From VRUE01 sp963703335 (GTDB lineage: Bacteria > Actinomycetota > Thermoleophilia > Solirubrobacterales > 70-9): a stretch of DNA of 64,000 bases. The notes beneath the pieces are model-generated. The model did not search any database. It saw only the letters and a list, made by a program, of their open reading frames with translations, and was not told the DNA's origin. The DNA is taken from NCBI GenBank assembly GCA_963703335.1, contig OY969812.1, positions 806,001 through 870,000 on the forward strand, written 5' to 3'. Of the stretch, positions 59,866 through 64,000 are shown piece after piece. Position numbers and translations under genes: made by a program. Numbering within the stretch: position 1 is the stretch's first letter; every line of letters starts with the position of its first letter.

Positions 59866-62729
59866 CGTTTCGCGCCTTTTCCTTTGCGCAGTTTCTTGCA
59901 GCGCGTGCGCAGCTTCGGACGCTGGTTCGACTTCTTGCCGTTCTGCGCTTTGAAGCGCGCGATCGCTTTGTATTTGCGGGTGCAGAGGCTGCGGGTGTTG
60001 ACCAGCAGGCCGTGTTTGCCGCCGCGCACGGTCAGCGCAAACTTCGAGACCGGCACGTCGGGCACCACGTCGAAGGTCGTTCGCAGGCGTCCTTTGGCGC
60101 TGTCGATGCGACCGGCCAACGCGATGTCGACCTGGCCGTTCAGCGCAGCGACCATGTCCGGCAGTTCGTTGTCTGAGGAACGCAGGTAGACCGGGCCCTT
60201 CAGCGGTCCGTCCAGAAGTGGGGTCTCCGCCGTCGCGTAACCGTAGATCGAGTCCTTCGGACAGTCATGGGCAGCGAACTGGGTACGGGTGCAGACGTTG
60301 GCGAGGCTCGACTGTTCGAGTGCCAGCGCCTTCGGCAGCGTCACCGCCGCGCGACCGATGTTGGCGTCGCCCTCGCGGGCAATGAGGATCGCCCGCAGTT
60401 TCGGGCTCTTCGCCCGCCGCGTGCCACCGAAGAGCCGCATGTAGAGCTTCGGCTTGAAGTCGAGGTTCTCGCAGCCGTTCACTTTGAAGGGTGAGGAAAC
60501 CGCGAAGGAGCTGAAGGCGGCCGGATCGAGCGGGTTGCCGCCGCCGCCAAGCAGAGCCCCGGCCACTTTCATCGCCGAGCAGTTAGTCGGATTGAGCGCG
60601 AACTTCGGCCGGTCGAGCTTGACGGCGACCGAACGGATGTCGAGCAGGGCGCCGCCAAAGACGTGCGGGACCGGGTCGCTGACCGCATTCACCTGGGCCG
60701 TCGCCGGATCGACGAACAGCGCCACCCTCACCACAACCGAGCCGAGATCGAACGGTCCGGCCGTGGCGGGGGTGATCACTGCCAGGGAGAGGGGGGCTCC
60801 GTGATAGGGCCCCGCGAGGAAGACCTTGCCGGTGGTGTGGTACGGGCTGGGACCACTCCCGGCACTGATCGCGGCCCTGCCGACCAAGCTTTTGTCGGGG
60901 CAGCTGGAATCCGCCGCCTCGGCTGCGCCGCCGTTGGCCGTGGCCGTGGCGATCGCTGCCGCCGGGCAATAGCGCACGCCGGCGAGCTTGGCCGTGAGAC
61001 CAGGGGGCAGCGTCACATCAACGCCCTTGAGCTCCTGGTTGCCGTCGCTGCGGGCGATGTTCATCGCGAACTGGGTAAAGGCGCCGCCCTTGGGGTTGCT
61101 GTTGTTGGTGTCGAAGCCCGGCGAGAAGGGTCGCTCGCCGAGCGTTTTCGCGCAGGAGCCGCCGCCGGGGGCGGTGGTCAGGCCGAATTTGGCGCCGGGC
61201 GACGCCGGCGCGTTGCCCGACCAGGGGACCATCTGCGAGCTGGCCTGATTCGGGCCGCAGGTTGGTGGACTGGTCAACGGCGATTTAGGGCCGCCGTTGA
61301 AGTGGAGGCGGAAGGAGCTGAACGGAACCTGTGGGTTCTCGGCGAAAGTGGTCGTCAGCTGGCCGGTCTGCGGGTTGGCGCTGACGTTGCCGATCAGGCG
61401 GGCGACGATCCCGTAGCGATCCGACTTCGCTTCGACGAAGATGCGGTACTCCTCACCCGATGTGGGATCGCGGCTGAGTTGCTGGCCCACGTAGACGTCG
61501 CCGGTAAGCGAACCGTTGGGTAGCGGCGGGGTATCGACCGCCACGGTGCCGATCTTCGACGCCGCGGGACAGCTGTTGGCAAGGCTCCGCGTGCCCTTGC
61601 CGAGCTGGTTGTTCGTGCAGGTGGCCAGGCCGTTGGCCGCCGAGGGGTTGATTCCCATGCCCTGGGGCAGAGTCAGCTTCGCGGTGCGCAGCTGGGAGCT
61701 GGCCTGTTTGGTCAGCGGCTGGGCGATTTCGGCCACAGACGGCACTTCGAACGGCACCGCGACTTCCACGTCGGCGGCGGCGGGAGAGTCGGTCTGAGTC
61801 GTGCCGGGCTCAACTGCGATGCTCGGGCCAAACGGGATCAAGCCGCATTCCTTGGGACTCGTGTTCGGTGGCAGTTCGGACTCGATGAACGGCGAGCCAT
61901 TGGGGAAATTCGGATCTTCGAGGCCGGGGCCGCGCCCGTCGGCGCGCAGGTAGGTCGAGTAGACGTGCTGGAAGGGCGCCTGCGTCCAGTCGAAGCAGGT
62001 CGTCGGCGTCGTGATGAAGGTCCCGTTGCCCTTCCGGCCTTCGAAGACCAGCCGGTTCTTCAGCACGTGGCCGACCGGCGAGGTCGGCGCGTCGATCGTG
62101 AAGTACTCGTGGTAATCGCCCTCCCAAGCAACCCCTGCCCGCAGGTAGACATTGTTTCCGAGCAGGTTGAAGCCGAAGCGGGCGGGCTCGCCCTGGGGCG
62201 GGTCGATGTTGTAGACGGTCGCCGGCAGCTGCGGCGAGACGACGCCCAGCAGGGCCGCAACGGCGTAGCTCGTGCCCACGTTGGAGCCCGCCGGGCAAGA
62301 GAGGGGCGTGGTCTCGAAGGTGCTCTGTGGGCACTGTGGCGTCGCCTGCGGGTTGACGCTGAGCCCAGCTGGGAGGTCGACGCGGACGGTCCTGATGTCG
62401 CCCACCGGTTCTTCGAGTTTCACCGGCGGCGCCGGTTCTGTCGTCGTGTGCTTGATGATGAATTGAGTGAAGCCGATCTGAGGATGACCGGCGGCCTGTT
62501 CGAAGAAGAGGCTGGGCGTATCGACCGAGCATTCGGTGGCGGGTGAATCCGAGAAGCAGGTTCCCGCCTGCCAGCCGTCGTCTACCTGGGGCGGCTTGTG
62601 CTGTGGCGCGATGATTGTCGACTGGTCGATGGTTTCTGCGGAACCCGGAACCGCTCCGAAGCCCATTCCCAGCGCCAGAAGGACGGCGAATACCCCATTC
62701 CCAAGCCAAATACGTGGGCCCTTCCGCAT
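59862..62729 (-). CDS. Large secreted repetitive protein
   Basis: 955 aa from ATG 62729 (GGAGGAGG upstream); an in-frame ATG at 62756 lacks such a site. Signal peptide (GNGVFAVLLALGMGFGAVPG). Long beta-rich repeats of about 200 residues each contain a CP..S.vG element (CPAGSNVGTSYAV, CPAASKIGTVAV, CPDKSLVGRAAIS, CPKDSIYGYATAE), a PxGLxxxP strand and small barrel-like segments. Similar proteins are frequent in Solirubrobacterales and of unknown function. The basic tail (NGKKSNQRPKLRTRCKKL) may bind the wall. Confidence 0.85.
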   Translation of the reverse strand: MRKGPRIWLGNGVFAVLLALGMGFGAVPGSAETIDQSTIIAPQHKPPQVDDGWQAGTCFSDSPATECSVDTPSLFFEQAAGHPQIGFTQFIIKHTTTEPAPPVKLEEPVGDIRTVRVDLPAGLSVNPQATPQCPQSTFETTPLSCPAGSNVGTSYAVAALLGVVSPQLPATVYNIDPPQGEPARFGFNLLGNNVYLRAGVAWEGDYHEYFTIDAPTSPVGHVLKNRLVFEGRKGNGTFITTPTTCFDWTQAPFQHVYSTYLRADGRGPGLEDPNFPNGSPFIESELPPNTSPKECGLIPFGPSIAVEPGTTQTDSPAAADVEVAVPFEVPSVAEIAQPLTKQASSQLRTAKLTLPQGMGINPSAANGLATCTNNQLGKGTRSLANSCPAASKIGTVAVDTPPLPNGSLTGDVYVGQQLSRDPTSGEEYRIFVEAKSDRYGIVARLIGNVSANPQTGQLTTTFAENPQVPFSSFRLHFNGGPKSPLTSPPTCGPNQASSQMVPWSGNAPASPGAKFGLTTAPGGGSCAKTLGERPFSPGFDTNNSNPKGGAFTQFAMNIARSDGNQELKGVDVTLPPGLTAKLAGVRYCPAAAIATATANGGAAEAADSSCPDKSLVGRAAISAGSGPSPYHTTGKVFLAGPYHGAPLSLAVITPATAGPFDLGSVVVRVALFVDPATAQVNAVSDPVPHVFGGALLDIRSVAVKLDRPKFALNPTNCSAMKVAGALLGGGGNPLDPAAFSSFAVSSPFKVNGCENLDFKPKLYMRLFGGTRRAKSPKLRAILIAREGDANIGRAAVTLPKALALEQSSLANVCTRTQFAAHDCPKDSIYGYATAETPLLDGPLKGPVYLRSSDNELPDMVAALNGQVDIALAGRIDSAKGRLRTTFDVVPDVPVSKFALTVRGGKHGLLVNTRSLCTRKYKAIARFKAQNGKKSNQRPKLRTRCKKLRKGKGAKR

Positions 62730-62855
62730 CTTGTGCCTCCTCCCATCGTCAGCCATCTGCTTAACCCTACCCGATATTCTAAAATTAGATCATCATTTTT
62801 TGGTATCAATACAACTACAAGTTGGTAACCCAGTAGATCAATCGGAGGAAGTCCA

Positions 62856-63152
62856 ATGAACTGGCAGCTTCTGGCCCGCGCCAATACCCACCCCCTGCGC
62901 ATCTCAATCCTGGAAGTGCTGGGCATGGAGGGTGGCCGCACCCTCTCCCCAAGCGACCTCAGCTACGAGCTGCGCACGCCGCTGAGCAACGTCAACTACC
63001 ACGTAACCGAGCTGCGCCGCACCGGCCTGGTCGAGCTCGCCGGCGAACGCCCCGTGCGTGGCGCCACCGAGCACTTCTATCGCGAGGCCAAGAACGGAGC
63101 CGCCCCGAGCCGTAACGGCAGCGCCGCCAAGAGGGTGAAGTCTCACGCGTAG
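62856..63152 (+). CDS. Small winged-helix regulator (ArsR-like fold)
   Basis: 98 aa; GGAGG before the ATG. LLARANTHPLRISILEVLGM, LSPSDLSYELRTPLSNVNYH, VTELRRTGLVELAGERPVRG is a winged helix with the recognition helix SNVNYHV. No metal-binding Cys; a basic tail follows. Divergent from the large secreted protein (126 bases apart), which it may regulate; inference. Confidence 0.82.
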   Translation: MNWQLLARANTHPLRISILEVLGMEGGRTLSPSDLSYELRTPLSNVNYHVTELRRTGLVELAGERPVRGATEHFYREAKNGAAPSRNGSAAKRVKSHA

Positions 63153-63214
63153 CCAAAAGATCAGGGACTGGCACTCGCAGATGGCCCTACTCGTAGCGCG
63201 CTAGAGGCGAAAGA
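63153..63214. other. Short intergenic region before the tRNA gene
   Basis: Nothing recognised apart from sequence flanking the tRNA. Confidence 0.4.
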
Positions 63215-63287
63215 AGCGGACGACGGGTCTCGAACCCGCGACCTCGAGCTTGGGAAGCTCGCGCTCTACCAGCTGAGCTACGTCCGC
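63215..63287 (-). tRNA. tRNA-Gly(CCC)
   Basis: The minus strand folds as a tRNA: acceptor GCGGACG/CGTCCGC, D-arm GCTC...GAGC, anticodon stem CGAGC/GCTCG around TTCCCAA (anticodon CCC), T-arm GCGGG-TTCGAGA-CCCGT. CCA is not encoded, as often in actinobacteria. Confidence 0.95.
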
Positions 63288-63420
63288 GTGCTGGAATTCC
63301 TGATTCCAGAGCCATTTTAAGGGCATTTGGAACGGCTGTCCGGCTCGATTGAGTGGAAGCCAACTCCTACTCTATTCCGCTCGGGCATCGAAGCGGCAAC
63401 TTCGGCGAGGCCCTACCCTG

Positions 63421-63441
63421 GTACCCGCCAGCGGGTACACT
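63421..63441 (+). promoter_or_regulatory. Palindrome overlapping the -10 of the toxin-antitoxin operon
   Basis: GTACCCGC-CA-GCGGGTAC at 63421-63438 is a perfect palindrome with TACACT (-10) at 63436-63441 on its right edge, six bases before the antitoxin start. Ideal for autorepression. Confidence 0.75.
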
Positions 63442-63447
63442 CCTTCC

Positions 63448-63723
63448 ATAGCCACCCAGCGCAAACAACGCAACGACCGCGTACAGGTCCCTCGCGACCC
63501 GGCCTTGGATCGCGCGATCAAGCGGGGCCGTGCCGCGATGGGTCCCTCGACCCCGACTTCAAAGGTCGTGCGGGAGTTGGCGCTGCGCGGCGCCGAGGCC
63601 CTTGAGGGTGACGAGGCCGCCGAGAGGAAAGCCGTGGACTTCGCGCTCAGTGTCGCCGACGGCACTTCCGGTCTTGACCTCGAGCGCTTGCGGAGCGCCC
63701 GCGAGCGTGCCTGGGGCCGGTGA
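63448..63723 (+). CDS. Antitoxin-like ribbon-helix protein of a VapBC-type pair, apparent ATA start
   Basis: 91 aa if initiated at ATA 63448; the protein then begins (Met)-Ala-Thr-Gln-Arg-Lys-Gln-Arg-Asn-Asp-Arg-Val-Gln-Val-Pro. No ATG, GTG or TTG suits the conserved-looking N-terminus; the frame is open further upstream but would cross the operator. RNDRVQVPRDPALDRAIKRG and GPSTPTSKVVRELALRGAEA are antitoxin-like. The PIN gene overlaps its stop (GTGA). Confidence 0.7.
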   Translation: MATQRKQRNDRVQVPRDPALDRAIKRGRAAMGPSTPTSKVVRELALRGAEALEGDEAAERKAVDFALSVADGTSGLDLERLRSARERAWGR

Positions 63724-64000
63724 GCTGGCCCAAGGGCCCCTGGGTGGCCGACACCTCCGCCTGGGCACGCGCCGGCGCCAAAGAGGTCGCGCCGCAATGG
63801 CGCGAGGTGGTGAAGGCGGGTGAGCTGATCGCCTGCGCGCCGGTGACGATGGAGATGATCTTCGACGCGCCCGATCGCGACGCCGTCGAGCGCGTCGCGG
63901 TGGCAATGGCGGGCTTTCGCCAAGCGCCGATCAGCCGCTCGGTCACCGACGCCGCGACCTGGGCGATGCGCGAGCTGGCCCAGCGCGGCGCCGGCGGCGC
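63720..64000 (+). CDS. PIN-domain toxin (VapC-type), 3' end outside window
   Basis: At least 93 codons from GTG 63720, overlapping the antitoxin stop; the frame stays open to the edge. VADTSAWARAG gives the first Asp, LIACAPVTMEMIFDAPD the Glu, and SVTDAATWAMRELAQRG resembles the later helix with Asp. PIN toxins cleave RNA. The C-terminal acidic residues are outside the window. Confidence 0.82.
   Translation, partial: MSWPKGPWVADTSAWARAGAKEVAPQWREVVKAGELIACAPVTMEMIFDAPDRDAVERVAVAMAGFRQAPISRSVTDAATWAMRELAQRGAGG

Noticed and set aside
1..64000. CRISPR arrays, rRNA genes, transposases
   Set aside because: No regularly spaced repeats, no rRNA sequence and no transposase motifs were seen on reading the window.

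Overview
The window reads as chromosomal DNA of a high-GC actinobacterium. Coding density is high, GTG and TTG starts are common, genes overlap by ATGA/GTGA/TTGA, and the gene families fit Thermoleophilia/Solirubrobacterales (large secreted beta-sandwich proteins, DUF3105/CtaG cluster, alkB-rubredoxin-TetR, c-di-AMP riboswitches on cell-wall hydrolases). The lineage is inferred from gene content only. No rRNA and no CRISPR array were seen.

Layout. (1) 1-4.7 kb: an edge-truncated sigma factor with an anti-sigma-like zinc motif, a secreted beta-sandwich protein, a small helical protein and a fragment of an NlpC/P60 gene. (2) 4.75-15.1 kb: a metal block. It holds CadC-like repressor/P-type ATPase/ZIP, two-domain multicopper oxidase/ZIP/DtxR-type regulator, CmtR-like repressor/CDF exporter/methyltransferase, and an FTR1 iron permease behind a palindromic DtxR-type box. 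(3) 15.1-29.6 kb: cell-wall and envelope genes. Two c-di-AMP riboswitches precede an NlpC/P60-like protein and an M23 protein. Between them lie a transglycosylase/M15 protein, a GT-C-like enzyme and a tightly overlapped cluster (cupredoxin-like protein, polytopic membrane protein, thioredoxin-fold lipoprotein, DUF4190, zf-TFIIB, DUF3105, CPBP, CtaG) that resembles a copper/cytochrome-oxidase assembly set.

(4) 30.0-41.7 kb: an apparent genomic island. It is bracketed by two diverged tRNA-Leu(GAG)-like RNA elements, has an integrase at one end and an excisionase-like gene at the other, and its 31.7-37.5 kb part looks lower in GC by eye. Its most unusual content is a four-gene operon (GAF sensor kinase; response regulator fused to a HicB-like domain; HicA-like small protein; membrane protein) convergent with a 733-aa membrane-anchored PIN-domain protein. 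HigBA-type and Phd-type modules follow.

(5) 41.7-51.8 kb: an M23 hydrolase, then an eight-gene minus-strand run starting at a candidate Zur box: permease fused to zinc-binding lipoprotein, ABC ATPase, second permease, Zur, GAP-family protein, MFS exporter, frameshifted DUF2252 and SnoaL-like protein. dtd and pdxH lie beside it. (6) 51.8-64 kb: TetR/methyltransferase/GNAT, alkB-rubredoxin-TetR with a palindromic operator, secG, ccmF-ccmE, an SDR next to a large palindromic repeat, a 955-aa secreted protein, a winged-helix regulator, tRNA-Gly(CCC), and a toxin-antitoxin pair running off the end.

Several genes reach a window edge, need a frameshift, or are very short; they were found by direct translation: 1-1136, 16649-16798, 17262-17411, 23087-23245, 63720-64000.
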